From Limnohabitans sp. Rim11 (GTDB lineage Bacteria > Pseudomonadota > Gammaproteobacteria > Burkholderiales > Burkholderiaceae_C): a DNA stretch of 64,000 nucleotides. The stretch is from the NCBI RefSeq assembly GCF_001269365.1, contig NZ_CXOM01000006.1:17863-81862 (forward strand), written 5' to 3'. Positions 8,226 through 15,415 of the stretch are shown piece after piece (the stretch's first letter is position 1; the number at the start of each line of letters is the position of its first letter). Both the position numbers and the translations under genes were made by a program. The notes under the pieces were generated by a model that saw only the letters and a program-made list of their open reading frames with translations, made no database searches and was not told where the DNA came from.

Positions 8226-8242
8226 ATTAAGGAATTCTTAAG
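8226..8242. promoter_or_regulatory. PmrA/QseB-type box in a divergent promoter
   Basis: The minus strand reads CTTAAG-AATTC-CTTAAT, an exact match to YTTAAK-N5-YTTAAK; the plus strand reads ATTAAG-GAATT-CTTAAG. It sits between the DUF5666 gene (ATG at 8182, minus) and the exported protein at 8293 (plus). In the plus direction a TAGATA hexamer follows 11 bases after the box, the spacing seen in pmr-type promoters. In the minus direction no good -10 is evident. Either or both genes could be controlled. Confidence 0.55.
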
Positions 8243-8292
8243 CCGCTAAGCTTTAGATATTCTGCCAACTGTCGATAAGACTATGTGGCCAC

Positions 8293-9300
8293 ATGTTTGG
8301 TTCACCTTCGCTCGAATTGAAAGTTAAATACTTGAAACACTATCGAACTCAGTTTTGGCTAGCTTGTACCGTCGGATTACTGATGCTTGCTACAGCGCAT
8401 GCGCAGACCCGCGCTAGGGGTGCGCCTGCTGCCGCTGCCGCTGCCCCAACTGGTTCGTGTGTCATTGCCGAATTTAGGCATCTCGCCTTAACCCACCATG
8501 ACCCCCTTGAGCGCCAGAACAAGGCGATAGAGTGGTTAAAAAAGAACGGCAGTTTTTGCTCTCCCATGCAAATGTCCATTCTAATTTCTAGCAAGGCTTC
8601 CTTATTGGGAACCTCTGACACGGTTGCATTGGGTGCGGTCATTGATGGCATCATGGAACAGCGAATGGGCGGAGATCATGCCGCCGTCAGTCGCTACTAC
8701 CGTCCTGAAGTTCAAGGCCCAGGTAAAGGCCGTGAAGATGCAGCACCTGCCAAAACCACCGAGTCAGGCCCCGCTCCGGCTGCTACTGTGGGCGCCGCTG
8801 GCGCTGGTGCTGCTCCTACAGTGGTGGCGGTAGCCGGCGCACCTGCTGCTATGCCCGCTGCAGGTGGCGGACCCAATATCAACATCAACATGGGCGGCGC
8901 CAAGCCACCCGAAGAAGACATGTCTCGCAAGTACCCCTTGCCCACTGAACCTATGTTTGTTTTTCCACCAGAGTTTGGCGTACCTGCGCTGAATTATTTT
9001 GGAAAAATCAGGCGGCAGTTTGTGCGTTCATTCTTTATGGAAACTTTGTCGCCCGGCAAATGTCCTGAAGGCATGAACTGGCGCAATGACGCCTGCGAAA
9101 CTGGCTTCAAAGTGGCTTGGAAATTTGGTGAAAAATTGCCGCAAGGCACCAAAACTTTTCCTGTTGAACCCAAGCTGGTTGAGAAACTCAACTTTGATCC
9201 CAGCTATACGTTTGTCCGCGTAGGCGGAGACATCTTGGCTTTGGAGCGAGACACCGGCAAAGTGGCCGATGCTGTTTTGAATTTGGGCAAGGCGACTTAA
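8293..9300 (+). CDS. Exported protein of unknown function, Ala/Pro/Gly-rich
   Basis: 335 residues. The N-terminus has a signal peptide (hydrophobic WLACTVGLLMLATAHAQ, cleavage after Ala-His-Ala). Two folded parts (about 50-130 and 225-335) flank a low-complexity Ala/Pro/Gly linker (about 150-205). There are two Cys in the first part and two in the second (CPEGMNWRNDAC), probably disulfides. I recognise no family. The ATG has a weak ribosome site; a TTG a few codons later is possible. The divergent regulatory region is shared with the DUF5666 gene. Confidence 0.7.
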   Translation: MFGSPSLELKVKYLKHYRTQFWLACTVGLLMLATAHAQTRARGAPAAAAAAPTGSCVIAEFRHLALTHHDPLERQNKAIEWLKKNGSFCSPMQMSILISSKASLLGTSDTVALGAVIDGIMEQRMGGDHAAVSRYYRPEVQGPGKGREDAAPAKTTESGPAPAATVGAAGAGAAPTVVAVAGAPAAMPAAGGGPNININMGGAKPPEEDMSRKYPLPTEPMFVFPPEFGVPALNYFGKIRRQFVRSFFMETLSPGKCPEGMNWRNDACETGFKVAWKFGEKLPQGTKTFPVEPKLVEKLNFDPSYTFVRVGGDILALERDTGKVADAVLNLGKAT

Positions 9301-9321
9301 AGCCCGTAGCCATCAAACTGC

Positions 9322-9687
9322 TTATTGCGTGCAGGTTCTGGTGCGAGTGATTGAGCCATCGGAACTTTGAACCTCAGTCCATGCTGTGCAATTTTGGTTT
9401 TGCAAATTGCTGTAATCGGATGGCTGTTGAATGACTACAGGCGCTTGTTGGTAAACCACAGGGGGTGGCTGAACTATGACCGATTGGGGTCTGGTGGCCT
9501 GATAAACAATGAGGCCGCCAATGGCAGCCGGCACCGCCCAGCCCCAACCGCCACCCACGTGACCGTGGTGGCCATGAAGGTTGCGGTAAACATTCCCATG
9601 GCCCTTCCCATGCCCATACCCATGATGCTGCGCCATGGCAGCAGAAGCACTGAGCGTGAGCAGTAAAAGTGCAATCAGTTTTTTCAT
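9322..9687 (-). CDS. Small exported His/Gly-rich protein
   Basis: 121 residues from the ATG at 9687, which has AGGAGA ahead of it. Signal peptide to Ala-Met-Ala, then a His/Gly-rich segment (HHGYGHGKGHG, residues about 20-45) that could bind metal or arise from low complexity. A short hydrophobic Gly-rich stretch (VPAAIGGLIVYQ), a Gln/Pro/Val-rich spacer and a C-terminal Cys-x-Thr-Cys-type end follow. Similar small proteins with a Gly-Gly-Leu-Ile-Val-Tyr helix are common in Burkholderiales; none has a known role that I can name. Confidence 0.7.
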   Translation of the reverse strand: MKKLIALLLLTLSASAAMAQHHGYGHGKGHGNVYRNLHGHHGHVGGGWGWAVPAAIGGLIVYQATRPQSVIVQPPPVVYQQAPVVIQQPSDYSNLQNQNCTAWTEVQSSDGSITRTRTCTQ

Positions 9688-9752
9688 GGGGTTCTCCTGT
9701 TTATGCTTCAATAACGCACTGACCAGCATATCGGTTTACACCTCTTAGGTAA

Positions 9753-10514
9753 ATGTCAAAAATGAATACCTCTTTACTCAAAATTGTGTTGTTGCTCTCA
9801 TTCCTTGCTAACGATGCCATGGCGCAAGGCCGCACGCCTCCCAAAGAACTAGGCGCACAAACGCTGGTTCATGGTTTGTTGTGGGATGTGCATGAAGTGA
9901 CTGTGGCGCAAGTCAAGCGTTTTGCGGCTGCCAATGGCTTTTTGAGCCTGGCCGAAAAAGAAGGCAGCGGCATTATTTACGAGTCGGGTTGGGCTCAAAA
10001 AAAGGGTTGGAATTGGCGTGCACCTTTTGGTGCACCGGCGCAAGATGCAGAACCTGCGGTTCATTTGACATTCGATGAGGCGCAGCAAATTTGTCGTTCA
10101 CAGGACAAGCGATTGCCCACCGATACCGAGTGGGTCAAAGCCGCATTTGTGGAGCAAAGAGACAATCCGCCTGCAGGCTTTGTGAAAGGCCAGCGCTATC
10201 CTTACCCCAATGGACAAAGTGCCCGCGAGAGTCACTGCCTGAATGGTTGCGGCAATTACAAAGGCCAAGCACCGCAAGGGTCGCTCACGCGCGGTGTGGG
10301 GCATGTTTTGGTGATGACCACGCCGCCAGGTGTCAATGGGCTCTATGAAATGGGCGGCAATGCTTGGGAGTGGGTCGACACAGGTCAGGGCTCTGAAAGA
10401 GTAACTCGCGGTGCGTCATGGTGGTACGACGCAGACATGCAAAAAGAAACCAATGTGGCCACCAAGCCCAAAGACACGCGCGTGGGGTACATCGGTTTTA
10501 GGTGTGTCAAATAA
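9753..10514 (+). CDS. Exported SUMF1/FGE-fold protein without catalytic cysteines
   Basis: 253 residues with a signal peptide (about 1-24). The formylglycine-generating-enzyme fold is clear: Val-His-Glu-Val-Thr-Val near the start, Arg-Leu-Pro-Thr-Asp-Thr-Glu-Trp in the middle, and Gly-Asn-Ala-Trp-Glu-Trp, Thr-Arg-Gly-Ala-Ser-Trp and Gly-Phe-Arg-Cys at the end. The segment where true FGE has its two copper-binding cysteines reads Ser-Trp-Trp-Tyr-Asp-Ala, so this is a binding or structural member rather than an FGE. It converges on the MATE gene 8 bases away. Confidence 0.8.
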   Translation: MSKMNTSLLKIVLLLSFLANDAMAQGRTPPKELGAQTLVHGLLWDVHEVTVAQVKRFAAANGFLSLAEKEGSGIIYESGWAQKKGWNWRAPFGAPAQDAEPAVHLTFDEAQQICRSQDKRLPTDTEWVKAAFVEQRDNPPAGFVKGQRYPYPNGQSARESHCLNGCGNYKGQAPQGSLTRGVGHVLVMTTPPGVNGLYEMGGNAWEWVDTGQGSERVTRGASWWYDADMQKETNVATKPKDTRVGYIGFRCVK

Positions 10515-10522
10515 TCAGCAAC

Positions 10523-11851
10523 TTATCGAGCCCAGTTGGTTTTCCAAACAGCGATAGCAGTGAGCACTCCATAGCTCACCATGCCCAGAGCGATCAGGCC
10601 AAACATTTGCGCCACGCTGCCGTTGTTTTGAGTGAGCCAAATACCGCCCACAATGACCAGCACCAATCGCACCGTGCCTGCCATGATAGGGCCAATCAGT
10701 TTGCCCGCACCTTGCGATGCAAAGTACAAGCACAAGCCCAAAGCAAAGAAGCCGTAGCAGGGGCCAACCCATTGAAAGTATTGGCTAGCGGTGTGCAGTA
10801 CTTGGTCGTTGTCGGTATAAATATTCGACCACAAGCCAGGCCAGACGGTGACCAACAAACCGATGAACCCCACCAGCAAGCAGGCCATCAAGGCGCCTGT
10901 CCACGCCACCCGCTTGGCGCGCTCCACCATCTTGGCGCCCAAGGCCATGCCCACCATGGGCAAACACGCAACGCCAAACGCAAAGGTAATGGGCACCAGC
11001 AAAAATTCCAACCGCGTGCCAATGCCATAGCCGGCCAAAGCTTCAGGGCCAAAGTTAGAAACCAACTTGGTCAAGATCAAGATGGTGGCTACAGTGAGCA
11101 AAGTGGAGATGCTCGACATGGCGCCCACTTTGAGGATGTCCATGAACAAGGGGCCAGACAAACGTGTCGTCAAACTGAGTTTGAGTTTGCTGCCTTCAGA
11201 TCGAAGGTACAAAAAGAAATAAACAGCACTGGCGGTAAAGGCAATCAAGACACCAGACGCAATACCCGCCATGCCAAAGCGGGGTACTGGACCCCAGCCC
11301 AATCCCAACAGGCCACTTAATAAGACTTGCAAGAGCGCCGCAAGGAGCAAAATTTTTGACGGAACGCGCATGTTGCCCGAACCCCGAATGACCGCTGCAA
11401 ATGCATTGGTGAGCCAAATGCTGACCGACCCCAAAAACACAATGTGGGCATACGACAAACATTCCGTCAGCGCTTCACCTTGACCGCCCATGGCACTGAA
11501 TATGGCATGTCCAAACACGCTAAACAAAAGCGTAAAAAAGGCACCGATGCTCACCGCAATGATGGCAGCATGCAGCACCAATGCGTTGGCTTTTTCTAAA
11601 TCATTGGCGCCCAATGCCCGGCTGATGGCCGAAGTAATGCCGCCGCCCATGGAGCCAGCCGACAACATTTGTTGCAGCATGACCAAAGGAAATACCAAGG
11701 CCATGCCAGCCAAGGGCAGGGTGCCCAAGTAGCCCACATACCAAGTTTCTGCAATGCTGACCAATGCCGCTGCCGTCATGGCCAGCATGTTGGGCAGCGC
11801 CAGTCGCCAGAGGGTGGGTGCGATAGGCGCTGTGGTGAGGGCGTTTTGCAA
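10523..11851 (-). CDS. MATE-family multidrug efflux transporter
   Basis: 442 residues with about 12 hydrophobic helices in two related halves, the MATE (MOP superfamily) plan, exporting cationic drugs or metabolites with Na+ or H+. The N-terminal helix region (LALPNMLAMTAAALVSIAET) is typical of the DinF/NorM-like bacterial group. It begins 14 bases after the stop of the enoyl-CoA hydratase on the same strand, so it may be co-transcribed. The substrate is unknown. Confidence 0.88.
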   Translation of the reverse strand: MQNALTTAPIAPTLWRLALPNMLAMTAAALVSIAETWYVGYLGTLPLAGMALVFPLVMLQQMLSAGSMGGGITSAISRALGANDLEKANALVLHAAIIAVSIGAFFTLLFSVFGHAIFSAMGGQGEALTECLSYAHIVFLGSVSIWLTNAFAAVIRGSGNMRVPSKILLLAALLQVLLSGLLGLGWGPVPRFGMAGIASGVLIAFTASAVYFFLYLRSEGSKLKLSLTTRLSGPLFMDILKVGAMSSISTLLTVATILILTKLVSNFGPEALAGYGIGTRLEFLLVPITFAFGVACLPMVGMALGAKMVERAKRVAWTGALMACLLVGFIGLLVTVWPGLWSNIYTDNDQVLHTASQYFQWVGPCYGFFALGLCLYFASQGAGKLIGPIMAGTVRLVLVIVGGIWLTQNNGSVAQMFGLIALGMVSYGVLTAIAVWKTNWAR

Positions 11852-11864
11852 TGCGATGCCAGGC

Positions 11865-12644
11865 TTAACGGTGTGTGAAGTTGGCGGCGCGTTTGTTCAA
11901 GAAAGCATCCATGCCTTCTTTTTGGTCGTCGGTGGCAAACAAAGAGTGGAACAAACGGCGTTCAAACATCACGCCATCGCTAAGGCCGCTTTCAAAGGCG
12001 CGGTTGACGCTTTCTTTGGCAGCCATGACAGCCAGTTGGCCCATGCTGCAAATGAGGAGCGCAGCGCCCAAAGTTTCTTCCATCAATTTGTCGGTAGGCA
12101 CCACGCGGCTGACCAAACCGGCGCGCTCGGCTTCGGTAGCGTCCATCATGCGGCCAGTCAGCACCAAGTCCATGGCTTTGGATTTGCCCACTGCGCGAGG
12201 CAAACGCTGTGTGCCGCCGGCCCCAGGAATGATGCCCAGTTTGATTTCGGGTTGACCAAACTTCGCGTTTTCTGCGGCAATGATGAAGTCGCACATCATG
12301 GCCAACTCGCAGCCACCGCCCAAGGCAAAGCCACTCACGGCGGCAATCACGGGCTTGCGAATGCTGCGAATGGTTTCCCAGTTGCGCGTAATGAAATCTT
12401 CTTTGTAGACGTTGTTGAAGTTGTGCTTGGCCATGACCGAAATGTCGGCACCTGCGGCAAAGGCTTTTTCGCTGCCGGTCACAATGATGCAACCAATGGC
12501 TTCGTCGGCATCAAAGGCCTTGAGGGCTACACCCAACTCATCCATCAGGGCGCCATTCAAAGCATTCAGGGCTTTGGGGCGGTTCAGGGTGATGATGCCA
12601 ACTTTGCCGCCTTCGGTGCGGACTTCGATGTTTTCGTAGGTCAA
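11865..12644 (-). CDS. Enoyl-CoA hydratase, PaaF-like, TTG start
   Basis: 259 residues of the crotonase family. The oxyanion-hole segments Ala-Ala-Gly-Ala-Asp and Ala-Leu-Gly-Gly-Gly-Cys-Glu and the second catalytic Glu (Gln-Pro-Glu-Ile before [10 protein letters not shown]) are all present, so it should hydrate 2-enoyl-CoA. The TTG start at 12644 is chosen because GGAG stands 8 bases before it and the homology begins there (TYENIEV); the in-frame ATG 10 codons earlier has no such site. It diverges from paaG across a TetR-type palindrome. It may be PaaF or a general beta-oxidation hydratase. Confidence 0.88.
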   Translation of the reverse strand: MTYENIEVRTEGGKVGIITLNRPKALNALNGALMDELGVALKAFDADEAIGCIIVTGSEKAFAAGADISVMAKHNFNNVYKEDFITRNWETIRSIRKPVIAAVSGFALGGGCELAMMCDFIIAAENAKFGQPEIKLGIIPGAGGTQRLPRAVGKSKAMDLVLTGRMMDATEAERAGLVSRVVPTDKLMEETLGAALLICSMGQLAVMAAKESVNRAFESGLSDGVMFERRLFHSLFATDDQKEGMDAFLNKRAANFTHR

Positions 12645-12724
12645 AACGTTTCTCCAATCAAATACTGAGTGCAACTAACCCCAACTATAACGGGATGAAA
12701 AAGATGCTTAAATCAAGGGAAAAC

Positions 12725-12750
12725 ATTAACCAACCGATCGGTCGGTTAAT
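12725..12750. promoter_or_regulatory. TetR-type palindrome between phenylacetate-type units
   Basis: A 26-bp inverted repeat, ATTAACCAACCGA / TCGGTCGGTTAAT, symmetric at all but one base pair. The ACCGA-TCGGT core with flanking TTAAC is what I would expect for TetR regulators of acyl-CoA catabolism such as PaaR. It lies between the divergent enoyl-CoA hydratase and paaG genes. No tetR gene is within the window. The assignment to PaaR is inference from position. Confidence 0.6.
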
Positions 12751-12791
12751 GGTACATTTTGACCCTTGAATGCTTTTATAGAGTTTGCACC

Positions 12792-13595
12792 ATGACCCAA
12801 GACACTTCTTTGTCAGTGACCTTCGAAAAGCGCGGCGCCGTGGCCCTGGTCACTCTCAACCGCCCCCAAGCCTTGAACAGCTTTACGCGTCAAATGCACC
12901 ACGACTTGTGGGCTGCCTTGGACCAAGCCGAAGCCGACTCCGAAATTCGGGCGCTGGTGCTCACGGGCGCTGGCCGCGGTTTTTGTGCCGGTGCCGATTT
13001 GTCCGAATTTGATTTCACACCCGGCCCAGACATGGTCAAGCGCGCCGATCCTGGCCCCATCATTGAGCAAGCCTTCAACCCCACCACACGCCGCTTGCAA
13101 GCCATGCGCATGCCTGTCATCGCTGCCGTCAATGGTGTGGCGGCTGGCGCTGGTGCCTCAGTGGCCATGGCCTGCGACATCACCATCGCTTCGCCCCAAG
13201 CCAGTTTTATTCAGGCTTTCAGCAAGATTGGTCTCATTCCCGATGCGGGCAGCAGTTGGTTGATGGTCGAGCGCTTGGGCATGCCCCGCGCATTGGCACT
13301 GGCCATGACCGGCGACAAATTGGGTGCCGCACAAGCCAAGGAGTGGGGCATGATTTGGGACGTGGCCGACGACTGTGTGGCCGCGGCTCTGGCCATGGCC
13401 GACAAATTGGCTGTCATGCCCACCAAGGCCTTGGTGGCCACCCGCAAGCTCATGATGGGTGCGCACACACGCAGCTTGTCAGAGCAACTGGACCAAGAGC
13501 GCGATGCGCAATCTGCCATGGGCCAAACCCACGATTACTTTGAGGGCGTGAAAGCCTTCTTAGAAAAACGCCCCGCCACATTCAAAGGCGAATAA
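12792..13595 (+). CDS. paaG: 2-(1,2-epoxy-1,2-dihydrophenyl)acetyl-CoA isomerase
   Basis: 267 residues from the ATG at 12792 (MTQDTSLSV); an earlier in-frame TTG lies too close to the operator. Crotonase fold with the PaaG signature: Gly-Val-Ala-Ala-Gly-Ala-Gly-Ala (about 120), Phe-Ser-Lys-Ile-Gly-Leu-Ile-Pro-Asp with the catalytic Asp, and Lys-Glu-Trp-Gly-Met-Ile-Trp. It isomerises the ring epoxide of phenylacetyl-CoA to the oxepin. Glu of hydratases is absent, consistent with an isomerase. First gene of paaG-paaI-paaK; the epoxidase genes paaABCDE are not in the window. Confidence 0.88.
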   Translation: MTQDTSLSVTFEKRGAVALVTLNRPQALNSFTRQMHHDLWAALDQAEADSEIRALVLTGAGRGFCAGADLSEFDFTPGPDMVKRADPGPIIEQAFNPTTRRLQAMRMPVIAAVNGVAAGAGASVAMACDITIASPQASFIQAFSKIGLIPDAGSSWLMVERLGMPRALALAMTGDKLGAAQAKEWGMIWDVADDCVAAALAMADKLAVMPTKALVATRKLMMGAHTRSLSEQLDQERDAQSAMGQTHDYFEGVKAFLEKRPATFKGE

Positions 13596-13597
13596 GC

Positions 13598-14065
13598 ATG
13601 AACACACAAACTACTGGCGTCTCTGCCGGGCCTTCCCAAGCCGCCATCGATCTGGCGCGCCAAGTGGGCGAGTCGATGTTTGCCGTGGACATCGCTACCA
13701 AAGACACCATGGGCATGGAATTGGTGTCGTGCGAACCAGGCCGTGCGGTTTTTCGAATGGAAGTCAAAGAACTGCATTTGAATGGCCACAAAATTTGCCA
13801 TGGTGGTTTTATCTTTACCTTGGCCGATTCCACCTTTGCCTTTGCGTGCAACAGTTACAACAAAGTGGCCGTGGCCGCAGGTTGCAGTATTGAGTTTTTA
13901 AAGTCAGGCCAGTTGGGCGATGTGCTCACTTGCGTAGGCCAAGAGCAAACCTTGAGTGGGCGCCATGGCATTTACGACATGAAAGTGACCAATCAAAAAG
14001 GCGAAGTCATTGCCATGTTCAGAGGCAAGAGTGCTCAAATTGCAGGCACCGTCATTCCAGAATAA
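13598..14065 (+). CDS. paaI: Phenylacetate-pathway hydroxyphenylacetyl-CoA thioesterase
   Basis: 155 residues, hotdog fold. The PaaI motif His-Gly-Gly-Phe-Ile-Phe-Thr-Leu-Ala-Asp-Ser-Thr-Phe-Ala-Phe-Ala-Cys-Asn is present, with the catalytic Asp and the following Cys-Asn that mark the hydroxyphenylacetyl-CoA subgroup. It removes CoA from dead-end ring-hydroxylated intermediates and so recycles CoA. Two bases separate it from paaG, and its start has no strong ribosome site of its own, so coupling is likely. Confidence 0.88.
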   Translation: MNTQTTGVSAGPSQAAIDLARQVGESMFAVDIATKDTMGMELVSCEPGRAVFRMEVKELHLNGHKICHGGFIFTLADSTFAFACNSYNKVAVAAGCSIEFLKSGQLGDVLTCVGQEQTLSGRHGIYDMKVTNQKGEVIAMFRGKSAQIAGTVIPE

Positions 14066-14081
14066 AGCGGGAGTTATTGAA

Positions 14082-15377
14082 ATGAGTCAGTTGCCTTTAG
14101 AGCCCATTGAAAAAGCCAGCATTGACGAGTTGCGCTCCTTGCAACTCAAGCGCTTGAAAGCCACGCTGCAACACGCTTACGACAACTCTCCGGTTTACAA
14201 AGCCAAGTTTGACAAGGCGGGTGTGCATCCCAGCGATTGCCAGTCATTGGCCGATTTGGCCAAGTTTCCGTTTACCACCAAAGCCGATTTGCGCGACAGC
14301 TACCCCTACGGCATGTTTGCGGTGCCGCGTTCGGGCTGCTCGCGCATTCATGCTTCTAGCGGCACGACAGGAAAGCCAACTGTGGTGGGCTACACCCAAC
14401 GCGATATCGACACTTGGGCCACGGTGGTGGCGCGAAGCATTCGCGCAGGTGGTGCCAAGCCAGGCGACATGGTGCACGTGAGTTATGGCTATGGTTTATT
14501 CACGGGCGGTTTGGGCGCGCACTACGGTGCCGAAAAACTGGGCCTCACCGTGGTGCCTTTTGGCGGCGGTCAAACCGAGCGTCAAGTGCAATTGATTCAA
14601 GACTTCAAGCCCGACATCATCATGGTCACGCCCAGCTACATGTTGGCCATTGCCGATGAGTTTGAACGCCAAGGCATTGACCCGCGCAGCAGTTCATTGC
14701 GCATTGGTATTTTTGGGGCCGAGCCTTGGACCAATGACATGCGCTCAGCCATTGAGCAGCGCATGGGCATTGATGCCGTCGATATTTATGGCTTGTCCGA
14801 AGTTATGGGCCCAGGCGTTGCCAGCGAGTGCATTGAAACCAAAGATGGCCCCACCATTTGGGAAGATCATTTCTACCCAGAAATTATCAATCCCGAAACA
14901 GGCGAGCCCGTGGCCGATGGCGAGATGGGCGAGCTGGTGTTCACCAGTTTGACCAAAGAAGCCTTGCCCATTATTCGTTACCGTACCCGCGACCTAACGC
15001 GCTTGTTGCCAGGCACTGCGCGCACCATGCGCCGCATGGAAAAGATCACAGGCCGCAGCGACGATATGATGATCATTCGGGGTGTCAACGTGTTTCCTTC
15101 GCAAATTGAAGAACTCATTTTGAAGCGTCCCGAGTTGGCGCCGCACTACCAATGTGTTCTCACGCGCGAAGGCCCCATGGACAATTTGAAAGTGGCTGTC
15201 GAGACCAAGCCAGGCACTCAACCCGACAGCGCTGAGGCGCGTGCCGCCGCCAAAATGTTGCAGCACGAGATCAAGGTTTACATTGGCTCGAGTGTTGAAA
15301 TTGATGTGCGACCCGAAGGCGGCGTAGAGCGCAGCCAAGGCAAGGCCAAGCGAGTGCTAGACCTGCGCGGCAAATAA
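14082..15377 (+). CDS. paaK: Phenylacetate-CoA ligase
   Basis: 431 residues from the ATG at 14082 with GGGAG ahead, the usual PaaK length. AMP-binding motif Ser-Ser-Gly-Thr-Thr-Gly-Lys-Pro-Thr (about 110), Tyr-Gly-Leu-Ser-Glu-Val (about 235), Tyr-Arg-Thr-Arg-Asp and the C-terminal Gly-Arg-Ser-Asp-Asp-Met-Met-Ile-Ile-Arg-Gly-Val-Asn-Val-Phe-Pro hinge. It activates phenylacetate to its CoA thioester with ATP, the entry step of the pathway. Third gene of the paaG-paaI-paaK unit. Confidence 0.93.
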   Translation: MSQLPLEPIEKASIDELRSLQLKRLKATLQHAYDNSPVYKAKFDKAGVHPSDCQSLADLAKFPFTTKADLRDSYPYGMFAVPRSGCSRIHASSGTTGKPTVVGYTQRDIDTWATVVARSIRAGGAKPGDMVHVSYGYGLFTGGLGAHYGAEKLGLTVVPFGGGQTERQVQLIQDFKPDIIMVTPSYMLAIADEFERQGIDPRSSSLRIGIFGAEPWTNDMRSAIEQRMGIDAVDIYGLSEVMGPGVASECIETKDGPTIWEDHFYPEIINPETGEPVADGEMGELVFTSLTKEALPIIRYRTRDLTRLLPGTARTMRRMEKITGRSDDMMIIRGVNVFPSQIEELILKRPELAPHYQCVLTREGPMDNLKVAVETKPGTQPDSAEARAAAKMLQHEIKVYIGSSVEIDVRPEGGVERSQGKAKRVLDLRGK

Positions 15378-15378
15378 G

Positions 15379-15415
15379 TTGACCCCTTCACTAAGGGTCA
15401 AGGGCTAGTACTAGC
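15379..15415. other. Hairpin and perfect palindrome between convergent genes
   Basis: TTGACCC (15379-15385) and GGGTCAA (15395-15401) form a 7-bp stem with a 9-base loop, directly after the paaK stop. GCTAGTACTAGC (15404-15415), a perfect 12-bp palindrome, touches the stop of the M61 peptidase gene on the other strand. No T-run follows on either strand, so termination is possible but not well supported. Confidence 0.4.

Noticed and set aside
10502..11320. 272-codon plus-strand frame inside the MATE gene
   Set aside because: Rich in His/Gln/Ala with no family or signal; it is the complement of a hydrophobic membrane protein.
11754..12668. Long plus-strand frame opposite the enoyl-CoA hydratase and MATE genes
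   Set aside because: The minus strand encodes clear crotonase and MATE proteins there. The plus frame is His/Ala/Gly-rich, as expected for an antisense shadow.
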